DNA of 64,000 bases from Candidatus Methylacidithermus pantelleriae (GCF_905250085.1 NZ_CAJNOB010000001.1:190624-254623), one strand, 5' to 3'; counted from the first letter of the stretch, positions 37,249 through 46,676 are shown. A program made the numbers and translations. The notes: a model not told the origin generated them from the sequence alone.

Positions 37249-37977
37249 CTAGAAGAGAAGTTTCTCCAAGAACCGTTTCAACTCCTCCGTTTGGGGCGAA
37301 ACGAAAAACTGGGAGGCAGGCCCCTGCTCGAGAATCGTCTCGTGAGCAAGGAAAATTCCCCAATCGGCGATCGACCGGGCAAATCCCACGTGATGCGTAA
37401 CCAGAACGAGATTCCTCTTTTGCTCGGCGATTTCTTTCACCAGCTTGAGGACTTCTTGCGCCGACTCCGGATCTAGGGCCGAGGTAGGTTCATCCAGAAA
37501 AAGGATCTGCGGTTCAATCACCAAGGCTCGGGCGATAGCGACCCTCTGGCGCATGCCTCCTGACAGCTGGGCCGGTTTTTTATGGGCGTGTTCTGCAAGT
37601 CTCAGTTGGGCCAGGGCAGCCCAGGCTCGCTCCTTGGCTTGGCTTTTCGAATAGCCATGGGCCTTTTCCAGGGGCAGGACGAGATTCTGGAGCGCCGTGA
37701 GATGAGGGAAAAGGTTAAAGCTTTGAAAAACGACCCCGACGGAGCGTCGCCATTGAAGAAGGCGAGCCGGTTCGTTAGGTAGCGGTTGGCCCTCCCAAAG
37801 AACGGTGCCCTCCTCGGGGACTTCTAGCCCAGCCAGGATGCGGAGGAGGGTCGATTTGCCGCTCCCGCTGGGGCCTAAGATCGCTACGCATTGGACTCCG
37901 GAAAGATGGGCTTCAATGTTCCGCAAAACTGGGGTTCCCCGGTAGGACTTGGTAATTCCGACGAGCTCAAGTCTCAT
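37249..37977 (-). CDS. Polar amino-acid ABC transporter ATP-binding protein
   Basis: The 242-residue ATPase powers import by the two genes upstream. Motifs seen: Walker A GPSGSGKSTLL near residue 36, the Q-loop VFQSFNLFPHLTALQN (the FNLFPH pattern is typical of GlnQ/HisP-type ATPases), signature LSGGMRQRVAIARAL, Walker B ILFLDEPTSALDPE, and switch histidine in VTHHVGFA. Length matches GlnQ. The start ATG overlaps the permease stop region by 11 bases, so the three genes form one operon read from 39543 down. Substrate is likely a polar or charged amino acid. Confidence 0.93.
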   Translation of the reverse strand: MRLELVGITKSYRGTPVLRNIEAHLSGVQCVAILGPSGSGKSTLLRILAGLEVPEEGTVLWEGQPLPNEPARLLQWRRSVGVVFQSFNLFPHLTALQNLVLPLEKAHGYSKSQAKERAWAALAQLRLAEHAHKKPAQLSGGMRQRVAIARALVIEPQILFLDEPTSALDPESAQEVLKLVKEIAEQKRNLVLVTHHVGFARSIADWGIFLAHETILEQGPASQFFVSPQTEELKRFLEKLLF

Positions 37978-38725
37978 AGTGCAGAGTTCTTTCCCAAACC
38001 CGGATGAGCTGATCCAAAGGAAGGGTCAAAACCCAATAGCCCAAAGCCATGAGCAGGTAACTTTCGAGGGTGCTATACGTGAGAGAAGCAACCTCTTGGG
38101 ATGCTTTGGTTAGCTCATCCACGGCAATGACGGAAAGAATGGAAGAATCTTTGACCAGAATGAGAAACTGGCCGGCAAGGGCAGGCAGGATCCGGGCCAG
38201 CGCTTGCGGAAGAATGACATAGCGGATGGTTTGGCCAAAGGTGAGCCCCACGGCTTGGGCTGCTTCCCACTGGCTTTGACTGATCGATTGGATGCCCCCA
38301 CGAAGGATTTCTGCCAGGTAAGCGGCGTGGAAGGTGGAAAGAATCGCTACGGCAGCGGTCCAGCGGTCGGTGACTCCGAGTGCCTGGGCGACAAGGTAGT
38401 ACATAACAAGCGTAAAGACCAGAATGGGAGTGCCTCGCACCAGCCGGATATACAAGAGAAGTCCCCATCGGAGAGGACCCTGGGAAAAAAACTCAAGGAG
38501 GGTCAAAAGGCCCCCAAGACTTGTGCTGAGCAAAAGACTTTCCGCGGCTATCCCTAGCGTTGCCACCCACCCTTGAACAAACCGAGCATGATACCGGATT
38601 GGAGCTTGCCAGCTCCAGGGATATTGGATGGCTGCTTTCCAAAGAACGAACAAAAGGAAAAGGAAACCTATCGTGCCTGAGACAAAACTGACCCAACGCA
38701 ACCGGTCCTGGGAAACTCCTCTCAT
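37967..38725 (-). CDS. Polar amino-acid ABC transporter permease
   Basis: The 252-residue product is a HisM/GlnP-type inner-membrane permease. It has an N-terminal helix (VSFVSGTIGFLFLLFVLW), further helices in the region 60-130 containing RLVRGTPILVFTLVMYY, and the EAA loop QSISQSQWEAAQAVGLTFGQTIRYVILPQALARILPAL, whose conserved glycine contacts the ATPase. Hydrophobic C-terminal helices end in a basic tail. I prefer the ATG at 38725, which overlaps the binding-protein stop as ATGA, to the upstream in-frame ATG at 38752. It works with the flanking binding protein and ATPase. Confidence 0.92.
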   Translation of the reverse strand: MRGVSQDRLRWVSFVSGTIGFLFLLFVLWKAAIQYPWSWQAPIRYHARFVQGWVATLGIAAESLLLSTSLGGLLTLLEFFSQGPLRWGLLLYIRLVRGTPILVFTLVMYYLVAQALGVTDRWTAAVAILSTFHAAYLAEILRGGIQSISQSQWEAAQAVGLTFGQTIRYVILPQALARILPALAGQFLILVKDSSILSVIAVDELTKASQEVASLTYSTLESYLLMALGYWVLTLPLDQLIRVWERTLHYET

Positions 38726-39543
38726 TTTGGGGGACTTAATTTCTCGAGCCATTCATGGAGGTAAGGGGCAATGTGCGAATCGAAAGAGAGATAACGCGCC
38801 AAAAGCTTCTCCATTCCCCCGCGGGAAAGCCAGCCCTCGAGAAACCGGTTGACCTTGTCGAGGAGTTCCCGCCGTTGCGGTGAAACGGCAATAGCCCAGG
38901 CCTCCCCTTGGAACGGTTCCAGAATCGCCCGGGTCTTTTCCCGGAATTTTTGATGCAAGTAATATATGGAAAGAGCGTCATAAAGGAAGGCATCGACTTT
39001 TCCCTGGGCTACTTCTAAAGCGGCGGTCGTTTCGTCTGAAAGCACGATCGCTTGGGCGTGTGGAAGTCTTGTCTCGGCATAGATGTGGCCTGTGGTCCCC
39101 AGTTTGACTGCCACGCGGATCTCCGGGCGATCCAGATCCTTCACCGAGCCGATGGAAAGGCCCGGGCGCACGAGCAGCGCAAGTCCCACTCGAAAGTAAG
39201 GCCGGGAGAAAAGGACGACGCGTTGGCGTTCCGGCGTTACCGTAAGGGACGAAATCACCAGGTCGAGTTGTCCGGAAGCCAGAGCCGGGATGAGCCCCTC
39301 AAAGCGCATGGATTCAATCTGGAGACTCCTTCCAAGGTAGGCGGCAAGTTCGTTGGCTAGATCTACGCTAATCCCGCACGGCCGGCCTGTGGGATCGGTC
39401 ATTTCAAACGGGGGATGGGTAAGTTCCATTCCGACTTTGAGCGGGCAAGAGGGGTGATTGGGAACGGCAAGGCTCACGCTTCCTTGAAGAAGGCAAAGCG
39501 TTGCGATCCAACACAAACCAAGGGCTCGCAAGCTATTCCCCAT
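38722..39543 (-). CDS. Amino-acid ABC transporter periplasmic substrate-binding protein
   Basis: The 273-residue protein belongs to the family 3 solute-binding proteins. A signal peptide (about 1-25, ending SVSLA) precedes the mature domain: LKVGMELTHPPFEMTDPTGRPCGISVDLANELAAYLGR, then FEGLIPALASGQLDLVISSLTVTPERQRVVLFSRPYF, which is the family signature. The second lobe includes KLGTTGHIYAETRLP and VAQGKVDAFLYD. The ATG at 39543 is chosen because it places the signal peptide at the N-terminus; a longer frame begins at 39600. It is the first gene of the three-gene importer operon. Confidence 0.93.
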   Translation of the reverse strand: MGNSLRALGLCWIATLCLLQGSVSLAVPNHPSCPLKVGMELTHPPFEMTDPTGRPCGISVDLANELAAYLGRSLQIESMRFEGLIPALASGQLDLVISSLTVTPERQRVVLFSRPYFRVGLALLVRPGLSIGSVKDLDRPEIRVAVKLGTTGHIYAETRLPHAQAIVLSDETTAALEVAQGKVDAFLYDALSIYYLHQKFREKTRAILEPFQGEAWAIAVSPQRRELLDKVNRFLEGWLSRGGMEKLLARYLSFDSHIAPYLHEWLEKLSPPK

Positions 39544-40096
39544 GGGCGGGTTACTCAGTTGGTACACGTTTGTTTTTCCCAGGTCGGTGCACGGGCGCAA
39601 AAAACTCCGAGGGTAGGGTTTTCTAACCCGGGGTCATCCTACTTCGAGCAGCAGGAGCAAGGGAAGGCGCCGTGCTGGATCCCCTTGGACAAAAAAGGCT
39701 TGCACGGGAAGCGGCAGGCTTTCCGGTCGCGTTAGGGGTTTGGTACCTCACGGACGGGCATGCCCGCAGCGGAAAAGCCGGAAGAAGGAAAAAGCTCAAT
39801 CCCTAGTTAGCTTACGCCATCCCTTCCCGTTGCCGAAGGGGTGATGTCATTGTGTCTCATTTGGCACGGGCTTAGTACGAGGTCCAGGGGAAAACCCTAG
39901 AGAGCCAAAGCCAGGGACAGAACCCCAAAAGAAGCGAAAGATTCTTTTTGGGGCCTAGGGATCCAGCGGTTCAAAGGGTTGGTGTCGGAAAGGAAATCGT
40001 TGGCGAGACTGGTGCCTCCTTGTGAACGGCCTCCCCAGGGGTTTCTCCGTACAACCCTTTAGAAGGCACAAGAAAGAGGGGAATGCAAAACCTCCG
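39544..40096. other. Intergenic region between ABC importer and tRNA-Pro
   Basis: About 550 bases without a supportable gene. It holds the AT-rich hairpin at 39923-39953 and presumably the promoter of the importer operon. Short frames here show no motif. Confidence 0.4.
39923..39953. terminator. Strong AT-rich hairpin, possible terminator downstream of tRNA-Pro
   Basis: CCCCAAAAGAA at 39923-39933 pairs with TTCTTTTTGGGG at 39942-39953 (one bulged base) across an 8-base loop. It lies about 145 bases beyond the 3' end of the minus-strand tRNA-Pro and 380 bases upstream of the ABC importer. No clean U-run follows on either strand, so function as a rho-independent terminator is uncertain. Confidence 0.35.
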
Positions 40097-40170
40097 TCGG
40101 GCTGCAGGGATTTGAACCCTGGACCTCTTGGTCCCGAACCAAGCGCGCTACCAGGCTACGCCACAGCCCG
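40097..40170 (-). tRNA. tRNA-Pro (anticodon CGG)
   Basis: Read on the minus strand, a full cloverleaf forms. The acceptor arms CGGGCTG/CAGCCCG are followed by discriminator A. The D-arm region contains AGCCTGGTAGC. The anticodon stem CTTGG/CCAAG encloses the loop TTCGGGA with CGG at positions 34-36, and the T-arm carries GGTTCAAATCC. The length is 74 bases and CCA is not encoded. Confidence 0.95.
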
Positions 40171-40274
40171 AGAAAACGGGACAAACGATTCCCTCTTTTC
40201 TCCAAACAAGCATGCTTGCCGACGGAGCTGGCGGCAAATAGTTTTTAAGGCAAGCGCCGGGAAGTGCCCGTTTT

Positions 40275-40346
40275 GCCAGGGTAGCTCAGCGGTAGAGCAG
40301 GGGACTCATAAGCCCTTGGTCGAGAGTTCGAATCTCTCCCCTGGCA
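40275..40346 (+). tRNA. tRNA-Met (elongator-type, anticodon CAT)
   Basis: The acceptor arms GCCAGGG/CCCTGGC close the cloverleaf, with discriminator A. The D-arm is GCTCAGCGGTAGAGC and the anticodon loop CTCATAA gives CAT. The T-arm carries GAGTTCGAATCTC. The first acceptor pair is G-C and there is no run of three G-C pairs in the anticodon stem, so it is not the initiator. A lysidine-modified tRNA-Ile(CAT) cannot be fully excluded, but the sequence matches common elongator tRNA-Met. No CCA is encoded. It is divergent from tRNA-Pro, 104 bases away. Confidence 0.9.
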
Positions 40347-40553
40347 TTGCGTCCTTTTCGAATAAATTGCCGTTTTAGAAAATTCGAAGATCAAACCCAA
40401 GCTCCAGGGAGAACGCTTTAGGATCGCTTATTACAAACCGAAAAGAATTCACCTCTTGCAGCCGGTCTTGTCCTTGCTTCCCAGCGGGGCCTGCCTCTAA
40501 GTAGGAGAGATACCCCAAAAAAAGGGGAGGATTTCGCAGAACGGGAAAGGCCG

Positions 40554-41210
40554 ATGGCCAATCTTTTCGACGAGAGTTGGAATTGGCTCCCGCTGAAAAT
40601 GTTGGTGGGAGCTTTGGTTTTGGTCATTCTTGGGATTGCCGGAATCTCCTATTACTTTACACCCAAGTATACACGGGTGGGCTATATGCCCAAGCAGCCC
40701 GTTCCGTTTGACCATGATCTCCACGTTACCCAGCTCGGGATGGACTGCCGCTATTGCCATAGTTTTGTCGAGCGAAGTGATTTTTCCAACATTCCCACGA
40801 CCCAGACCTGCATGAACTGCCATCGGCAGATCTTACCAGACGACCCCAAGCTGGCTGCGGTGCGAAAAAGCTGGGAAACAGGGGAACCCATCCGCTGGGT
40901 GCGCATTCATGAGTTACCCGATTTTGCCTATTTCAGTCACCAGGCTCACGTGAACCGCGGGATTAGCTGTGCCAGTTGTCACGGGCAGGTGAACCACATG
41001 CGGGAGGTTTGGCAGCACGAACCAGAAAGCATGGGGTGGTGTCTGAATTGTCATCGCAATCCGGAATTCCACGTGCGCCCGATGGATAAAGTGTTTGATC
41101 TTGATTGGACCCCGCCTGGGGGAAAAGAGGGGCAGGAGGCATTGGGCCAGAAGCTCGTCGAACAGTGGGGGGTTCATCCGACGGATAACTGTGGAGCCTG
41201 CCACCGGTAA
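40554..41210 (+). CDS. actA: Alternative complex III subunit A, pentahaem cytochrome c
   Basis: ActA is the multihaem cytochrome subunit of alternative complex III, a quinol oxidoreductase that passes electrons to cytochrome c or directly to an oxidase. The 218-residue protein has one N-terminal membrane anchor (about 15-35) and five CxxCH haem c motifs: CRYCH 65-69, CMNCH 86-90, CASCH 139-143, CLNCH 163-167 and CGACH 213-217. The last sits at the very C-terminus. The first segment after the anchor, QPVPFDHDLH, supplies likely distal histidines. It opens the act operon; a purine-rich GGGAAAGG lies before the ATG. Confidence 0.94.
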   Translation: MANLFDESWNWLPLKMLVGALVLVILGIAGISYYFTPKYTRVGYMPKQPVPFDHDLHVTQLGMDCRYCHSFVERSDFSNIPTTQTCMNCHRQILPDDPKLAAVRKSWETGEPIRWVRIHELPDFAYFSHQAHVNRGISCASCHGQVNHMREVWQHEPESMGWCLNCHRNPEFHVRPMDKVFDLDWTPPGGKEGQEALGQKLVEQWGVHPTDNCGACHR

Positions 41211-41274
41211 GGGCTAGGGCGTACCGAAAGGTCGGGAAACACCAAAAAAAAGGATGCTTTGAGGGTACCGAAAG

Positions 41275-44200
41275 ATGGACGGGCAAAAGGAAGCGTGGCG
41301 TAACCTGGGAGAATTTCTTCTGCGAAGGAAGGGAAAGAAAGAATCGCTCGGGGAAGAGTTCCCCTCGGAGTATTTCTTGCAGGAGGGCGAAGGCATCTCC
41401 CGGCGGGAGTTTCTTAAGCTGGGAGGTGCATCCCTTGCAGGGGCGGGCTTGGCTTTGGCGGGCTGTCGGAAAGCGGAATCCTATCTTGTTCCCTACACGG
41501 CAAGCCCGGAATGGGTCGTTCCAGGAAATCCCCTTCGATATGCCACGAGCATGCCGCATCGGTCAGGAGCCATTCCTCTTTGGGTCATTACCTATGAGGG
41601 GCGCCCGACGCATCTGGAGCCCAACCAGTTATGGTCGGGAAAGGCGAAAGGACTTTCGGCCCAGATCCAGGCCTCGATTTACGATTTGTATGATCCGGAT
41701 CGCTCGCGCGTTTTCCTTCGAGACGGCCGGCCCATTTCCCGTAAAGATTTTATTGCCTGGGTCCGGGAACTGGCAAGGAAACTGCAAGCGGCCAAAGGCA
41801 AGGGGGTAGCGCTCTTACTGGAACCAAGCCCGTCGCCCACGCTAGCTCGTTTATGCCAAGAGCTCGTAGGGCGCTATCCTGAACTACTTCTTGCAACCTA
41901 CCAACCCATTTCCAACGAAATTCGGTACCGTGCGACGGAATGTTTTTACGGGGCTCGGTACGCGCTCCGTCCGCGGTGGGACTGGGCCGACGTAGTCGTT
42001 TCGATCGATTGCGACTTTTTAAACGGATCGGAGGAGGGCCCCGGGGCGGTTACGGCTTTTATGGCCAATCGCCGGGTTCGGATGGGGTCCGATCGGATGA
42101 ACCGGCTCTATTGTGTGGAGTCGCGCTACACGGTTACCGGGGCAACGGCCGATCACCGGCTGCCGCTGCGGGTCGCGGAGCATCCGTATTTCTTGGCCGC
42201 TTTGGTGCGGGAGCTTGTGGCTCGAGGGAAAAGGGAACTAGAGCCCCTAGCGAACGTGCTGCCTGGAGGGAAAGGAATAGAGGCGGTTCCGGTTCGTTGG
42301 ATTGCGGCCGTGGCCGAAGATTTGCTCTCCGCTGCGCATCCTTTGGTTTGGGTGGGCCGGAGTTCTCCGTGGACCTGCCAGCTATTGGCACTTGCCGTGA
42401 ATGAGGCGTTCCAACCCGCTTCCAGTCTCCAGCTCCTTCCCCCCGTGGAACCCAAGTTTGCCGGTCTCCAGGAGCTAGCCGGTGCGATCGAGGAAGGTAA
42501 GATAGAGACCCTTGGGATTGTTGGGGCCAATCCTGTCTACACGGCTCCGGCGGCGCTGGAATGGAAAAAGCTTCAAACCAAGGTTCCTGAGACGTTCCAT
42601 GCCGGTCTCTATTACGATGAAACCGCCGCAGTGAGTCGTTGGCATGCCCCGCTGGCTCATTATTTGGAAGATTGGGGGGATGGTTTTGCCGCTGACGGCA
42701 CCTACGTGACGCAACAGCCTGCCATCTTGCCCTTGTACCGTGGGGTGAGTGTGATCGAAATCCTGGCGGCGCTTTTAGGGGATCCCCAGGCGCTAGAGGA
42801 ACTGCCTCCTTCCAATCCGACCTTCGAGAGCCTGCCCACTCTTCCCGGCCAGCCCTCCCCTGTGCCGCTCCCTGCAGGACTCCGCTTGGTCGAGCAAACG
42901 TTTGCCCAGAAAACCGGCCTCCAGGGATGGGAGCTTGCCAAGGCATGGAGAAAATGTCTTCACGACGGTTTTTGGCCGCAGAGTACTCCGGATCCGGTGA
43001 CGGTGCCCGGCAACTGGCCAAAGCTTGTAGACGCCTTGCCGAAGGAGCTTGCTCCTAGGATTCCTGAGGGGGCATGGGAGCTTGTCCTCTACCCCTGTCC
43101 GAAAATCGACGACGGGAGGTATGCCAATAACGCATGGCTCCAGGAACTACCGGACTCTGTGACCAAGATCACTTGGGATAATGCAGTGTTACTCTCACCA
43201 GCCACTGCGGAAAAGCTAGGGATCCGACAGGAGGAAGTCGACTTACGAGAGGTGGACCTTTGGGAACTGGAAGTGGAGGGAAAGACGCTGGAAGCCGCCG
43301 TATTTATTGTTCCCGGTCATCCCGATGGCTCGCTTTCCCTTGCGCTAGGCTACGGGCGGCAATCCGGAGGGAGGATTGCTTCCCAGTGCGGGTTTAATGG
43401 GTACCGGCTCTCAGGGAGCGATCTTCTGGGGCCCAAAATTGCCCGTCTCAAGGCAACGGGGCGAAGGTATCCGATTTCTCAAACCCAGCATCACTGGCGC
43501 ATGGAGGGGCGGGCCTTGGTTCGGGAAGGGACTCTTTCGCTTTTCCAGAAAAAACCCTCGTTTGCCCGTGAGGGAGGAGAGGAAACGCCAGAAGTTTCTC
43601 TCTACCCGCATCCTTTTGCCCCGCCAGAGCCCGAAGGACCTCCCTACCGCGCGCGGATGACCCAGGGTCCTCACCAGTGGGCCATGGTAGTGGATCTAGG
43701 GAGCTGTGTGGGTTGTAATGCGTGTATCGTGGCCTGCCAGAGCGAAAATAACGTTCCGGTTGTGGGAAAGGATCAGGTAGCACGATACCGTGCCATGCAT
43801 TGGATCCGCGTGGATCGGTATTTTTTGGGAGACCCTCGGGAGCCGCGGATGCTCTTTGAACCCGTGCTGTGCCAGCAGTGTGAAGAGGCGCCTTGTGAAC
43901 CGGTCTGCCCAGTGAATGCAACCGTCCACAGCGAGGACGGGTTAAATGTTATGGTGTACAACCGGTGTATTGGCACGCGTGCTTGTGCCAACAATTGTCC
44001 GTATAAAGTGCGTCGATTTAACTATTTTGATTACAACAAAAGGGATGTGATACAGAAGTGGCACGTTGGGCCTTTTACCCTTTCCAATTTGTATTTGGGT
44101 CCCTTTGGTGCTCTCGGGACGCGCGAGCCTCTCCCGCTGCAAAAAAACCCCCGGGTCACGGTCCGGATGAGGGGGGTCATGGAAAAATGCACGTTTTGTA

Positions 44201-44502
44201 TCCAGAGGATCGAAGCGGCCAAGATTCAAGCTTTGGCTCAAGCGCGGGATTCCGCCCAGGTCCAGGTTCCCACAGATAGTTTCCAAACGGCTTGCCAGGC
44301 GGCTTGCCCGGCGGAGGCCATTGTGTTTGGAAACCTCGCGGACCCCAAGAGTCGAGTCAACCAGTGGTGGTCGCATCCGCGAAGCTATACCCTTTTGAGA
44401 GAGCTCAATACCCGTCCTCGTGTCCGGTATCTGGCAAGGATTCGGAATCCCAATCCTGCCATGGAAAAAGAGGAAGGGATGGAGACCGAAAGCAAAGGGT
44501 AG
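41275..44502 (+). CDS. actB: Alternative complex III subunit B, molybdopterin-oxidoreductase-like iron-sulfur protein
   Basis: ActB is a 1075-residue fusion of a molybdopterin-oxidoreductase-like half and an iron-sulfur half; in known ACIII no molybdenum cofactor is bound. A twin-arginine-type signal SRREFLKLGGASLAGAG lies near residue 42, after a leader that includes an EEFPSEY segment, so it is exported folded. The first half shows EGRPTHLEPN and IVGANPVYTAP. The second half, after about residue 800, carries cysteine clusters CVGCNACIVACQSEN, CQQCEEAPCEPVCPVNA, CIGTRACANNCPYK, CTFCIQRIEAAK and CQAACPAEAI, enough for three [4Fe-4S] and one [3Fe-4S] clusters as in characterised ACIII. It feeds ActA haems. 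Confidence 0.94.
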   Translation: MDGQKEAWRNLGEFLLRRKGKKESLGEEFPSEYFLQEGEGISRREFLKLGGASLAGAGLALAGCRKAESYLVPYTASPEWVVPGNPLRYATSMPHRSGAIPLWVITYEGRPTHLEPNQLWSGKAKGLSAQIQASIYDLYDPDRSRVFLRDGRPISRKDFIAWVRELARKLQAAKGKGVALLLEPSPSPTLARLCQELVGRYPELLLATYQPISNEIRYRATECFYGARYALRPRWDWADVVVSIDCDFLNGSEEGPGAVTAFMANRRVRMGSDRMNRLYCVESRYTVTGATADHRLPLRVAEHPYFLAALVRELVARGKRELEPLANVLPGGKGIEAVPVRWIAAVAEDLLSAAHPLVWVGRSSPWTCQLLALAVNEAFQPASSLQLLPPVEPKFAGLQELAGAIEEGKIETLGIVGANPVYTAPAALEWKKLQTKVPETFHAGLYYDETAAVSRWHAPLAHYLEDWGDGFAADGTYVTQQPAILPLYRGVSVIEILAALLGDPQALEELPPSNPTFESLPTLPGQPSPVPLPAGLRLVEQTFAQKTGLQGWELAKAWRKCLHDGFWPQSTPDPVTVPGNWPKLVDALPKELAPRIPEGAWELVLYPCPKIDDGRYANNAWLQELPDSVTKITWDNAVLLSPATAEKLGIRQEEVDLREVDLWELEVEGKTLEAAVFIVPGHPDGSLSLALGYGRQSGGRIASQCGFNGYRLSGSDLLGPKIARLKATGRRYPISQTQHHWRMEGRALVREGTLSLFQKKPSFAREGGEETPEVSLYPHPFAPPEPEGPPYRARMTQGPHQWAMVVDLGSCVGCNACIVACQSENNVPVVGKDQVARYRAMHWIRVDRYFLGDPREPRMLFEPVLCQQCEEAPCEPVCPVNATVHSEDGLNVMVYNRCIGTRACANNCPYKVRRFNYFDYNKRDVIQKWHVGPFTLSNLYLGPFGALGTREPLPLQKNPRVTVRMRGVMEKCTFCIQRIEAAKIQALAQARDSAQVQVPTDSFQTACQAACPAEAIVFGNLADPKSRVNQWWSHPRSYTLLRELNTRPRVRYLARIRNPNPAMEKEEGMETESKG

Positions 44503-44517
44503 AAAGGAGCAAAACCC

Positions 44518-46014
44518 ATGGACGAGACAGCTGCAGGTTTTTTTGCAAGAGAGCAAGTTCCCGCGGCGGGACTTGGGGAGGTCCAAGAGGCTACAGCGGT
44601 CGAGGGAACAGTCGCAGGGGTCTGGGAGGAGCTTCGTCCTCGCTTGGTGCTGCATGGGAGAAGCTTTGGGTGGTTGACCGATCGGATTTGCTCGATTGCC
44701 GAAGAACCGGCTCCCCGGTGGTGGTGGATTGCCACGGGGATCTTTGGGACTCTTGCCCTCCTTATGCCCCTTTGCTTGACGTACTTGGTCAGTACGGGTG
44801 TTGGTGTCTGGGGGAATAATCAACCGGTTTTTTGGGCGTGGGATATTACCAACTTTGTTTTTTGGATCGGAATTGGCCATGCGGGGACTTTGATTTCAGC
44901 CATTCTCTACCTGGCGCGTCAAAAATGGCGAACGGCGGTGAGCCGGGCTTCGGAAACGATGACCATTTTTGCCGTCATGTGCGCGGCAACTTTCCCGCTT
45001 TTTCACGTCGGGCGGGTCTGGATGGCTTGGTATCTTTTCCCGATCCCCTGGTTTAATGGGGTATGGCCCAATTTTCGAGCTGCTCTGCTTTGGGATGTTG
45101 CCGCCGTCAGTACCTATTTTACGGTATCGCTCCTTTACTGGTACACCGGACTCGTTCCAGATTTTGCCACCATGCGGGACCGGGCAACGAAGCTGTGGAA
45201 AAAGAAGCTCTATCACATTCTTTCCTTCGGATGGGCAGGGTCCTGCCGGGAATGGCGTCACTACGAGATGGCCTACCTTTGTCTGGCGGGGCTATCGACT
45301 CCCTTGGTCTTGTCCGTGCATTCGGTGGTTTCCACCGACTTTGCCATTAACATTTTGCCCGGGTGGCATGCGACCATCTTCCCTCCCTATTTTGTGGCGG
45401 GAGCGATATTTGGGGGATTTGCCATGGTGCTCACCCTCCTTTTGCCCCTGCGGGTGGCCTACCCGCAACTCCAAGATGTGATTACACTGAAGCACATTGA
45501 CAACATGGCAAGGATTCTTCTCTTAACGGGGTCTTTGGTCGGCTATTCGTATTGTATGGAGTTTTTTATCGCTTGGTATGGAGCCAACCCGTTTGAGCGA
45601 TACACGTTTTGGAACCGTGTGACTGGCCCTTATTGGTGGGCATGGGTAAGCATGATTGTCTGTAATGTGATTGCTCCCCAGTTTCTCTGGTTTCCGAAGC
45701 TCCGGTCCAACCTTTGGGTAGTATTTATTGTCGCTAATTTTGCGAACGTAGGAATGTGGTTTGAACGGTTTGTGATCATTGTGACTTCGCTTCACCGGGA
45801 TTTTCTTCCGTCGTCGTGGGGTATGTTTCATCCGACACCCATTGATATTGGGCTTTTTACCGGCTCGGTGGCGTTTTTTGTCTTCATGTTTTTACTCTTT
45901 ACCCGTGTGGCGCCGATTGTGGCGCTTGCGGAAGTGAAGGGAGTTTTGCCGGAGGCCGATCCGCATGGGGTACCGCCAAGGGAGGGTACACCTGCCGTGG
46001 GGGTGGGCTCGTAA
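44518..46014 (+). CDS. actC: Alternative complex III subunit C, NrfD-like quinol-binding membrane protein
   Basis: The 498-residue polytopic protein is the NrfD/PsrC-like subunit that holds the periplasm-side quinol site. After a cytoplasmic N-terminus of about 80 residues, about ten hydrophobic segments follow. Characteristic pieces are VWAWDITNFVFWIGIGHAGTLISAIL-like WDITNFVFWIGIGHAGT, FPLFHVGRVWMAW, SVHSVVSTDFA and NVGMWFERFVIIV. The conserved His/Asp-bearing helices are in place. The C-terminal tail is Pro/Gly rich. It starts 16 bases after actB. With ActF, a second NrfD-like protein, it forms the membrane core. Confidence 0.94.
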   Translation: MDETAAGFFAREQVPAAGLGEVQEATAVEGTVAGVWEELRPRLVLHGRSFGWLTDRICSIAEEPAPRWWWIATGIFGTLALLMPLCLTYLVSTGVGVWGNNQPVFWAWDITNFVFWIGIGHAGTLISAILYLARQKWRTAVSRASETMTIFAVMCAATFPLFHVGRVWMAWYLFPIPWFNGVWPNFRAALLWDVAAVSTYFTVSLLYWYTGLVPDFATMRDRATKLWKKKLYHILSFGWAGSCREWRHYEMAYLCLAGLSTPLVLSVHSVVSTDFAINILPGWHATIFPPYFVAGAIFGGFAMVLTLLLPLRVAYPQLQDVITLKHIDNMARILLLTGSLVGYSYCMEFFIAWYGANPFERYTFWNRVTGPYWWAWVSMIVCNVIAPQFLWFPKLRSNLWVVFIVANFANVGMWFERFVIIVTSLHRDFLPSSWGMFHPTPIDIGLFTGSVAFFVFMFLLFTRVAPIVALAEVKGVLPEADPHGVPPREGTPAVGVGS

Positions 46015-46052
46015 GGGGAAACGGCCACGAAAAGATTGGGGGGTTTCAAAAG

Positions 46053-46667
46053 ATGAGCGACCAATCGGTTACGGGAGAGCTTGCGGGTTTGCGGCTTTAT
46101 GGTTTGGGAGCGCGCTTTGAAAGCGCGCGCGAGCTATACCAAGCAGCCCAGGTCCTTCGGGACCGGGGTTTCCGGCGATGGGATGCGTATTGTCCCTTTC
46201 CCATTCATGGGATGCCGGAAGCTATGGGGCTAGGCAAATCGTGGAATTCCGCGTTTACCCTGACAGGGGGAATCCTGGGTCTTGCCTTTGCCTTTCTCGG
46301 CCAGGTGGCGGCGTCGGTCCCCCGACCTGCCTGGTTACACTCGGTAACCAGTGGGAAACTTTTGCATCTTTTCTATCCCCTGGTGCTTCAGGGGAAACCT
46401 TACTTGAGCTTGCCGGCATTTGTGCCGGTGATGTTTGAGACGACCGTTTTGTACGCGGCGCTCGCAACGGTCGTTGGCGTACTGGTTTTGAATCTTTTAC
46501 CCCGAGCCTACCGCCCTGTATTTCACTGGGAGCTTTTTTGCCGGAAGGCAACCGATGATGGGTTTTTCCTTGTGATCGAAGCTTCGGATCCCCTTTTTTC
46601 CGAGGAGGAGACGCGGCGGCTTTTGGAGGAGCTGGGGGGTCAGGATGTAACCCCCATTCCATGGTAA
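46053..46667 (+). CDS. actD: Alternative complex III subunit D (DUF3341)
   Basis: The 204-residue protein is the peripheral/anchored ActD subunit. Its N-terminal soluble domain contains GARFESARELYQAAQVLRDRGFRRWDAYCPFPIHGMPEAMGL, matching the family pattern in which a short motif near Y-P-F-P-I-H-G is conserved. Two transmembrane helices follow (about 68-90 and 125-150), with a C-terminal segment ending in VTPIPW. It is in the usual place between actC and actE. Its role in known complexes is structural. GGGGGG-type purine run (TTGGGGGG) precedes the start. Confidence 0.9.
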   Translation: MSDQSVTGELAGLRLYGLGARFESARELYQAAQVLRDRGFRRWDAYCPFPIHGMPEAMGLGKSWNSAFTLTGGILGLAFAFLGQVAASVPRPAWLHSVTSGKLLHLFYPLVLQGKPYLSLPAFVPVMFETTVLYAALATVVGVLVLNLLPRAYRPVFHWELFCRKATDDGFFLVIEASDPLFSEEETRRLLEELGGQDVTPIPW

Positions 46668-46676
46668 AGGGAGACC

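Noticed and set aside
40275-40346. tRNA-Ile with lysidine-modified CAT anticodon, or initiator tRNA
   Set aside because: The first acceptor pair and the anticodon stem do not fit the initiator, and the overall sequence matches elongator tRNA-Met better; a search with a tRNA classifier would settle Ile versus Met.
42134-43021. 295-codon minus-strand frame antisense to actB
   Set aside because: Arginine/proline-rich composition typical of a GC-rich antisense frame; actB is conserved on the other strand.
43942-44880. 312-codon minus-strand frame across the actB/actC junction
   Set aside because: It runs antisense through the iron-sulfur clusters and NrfD helices of two conserved genes.
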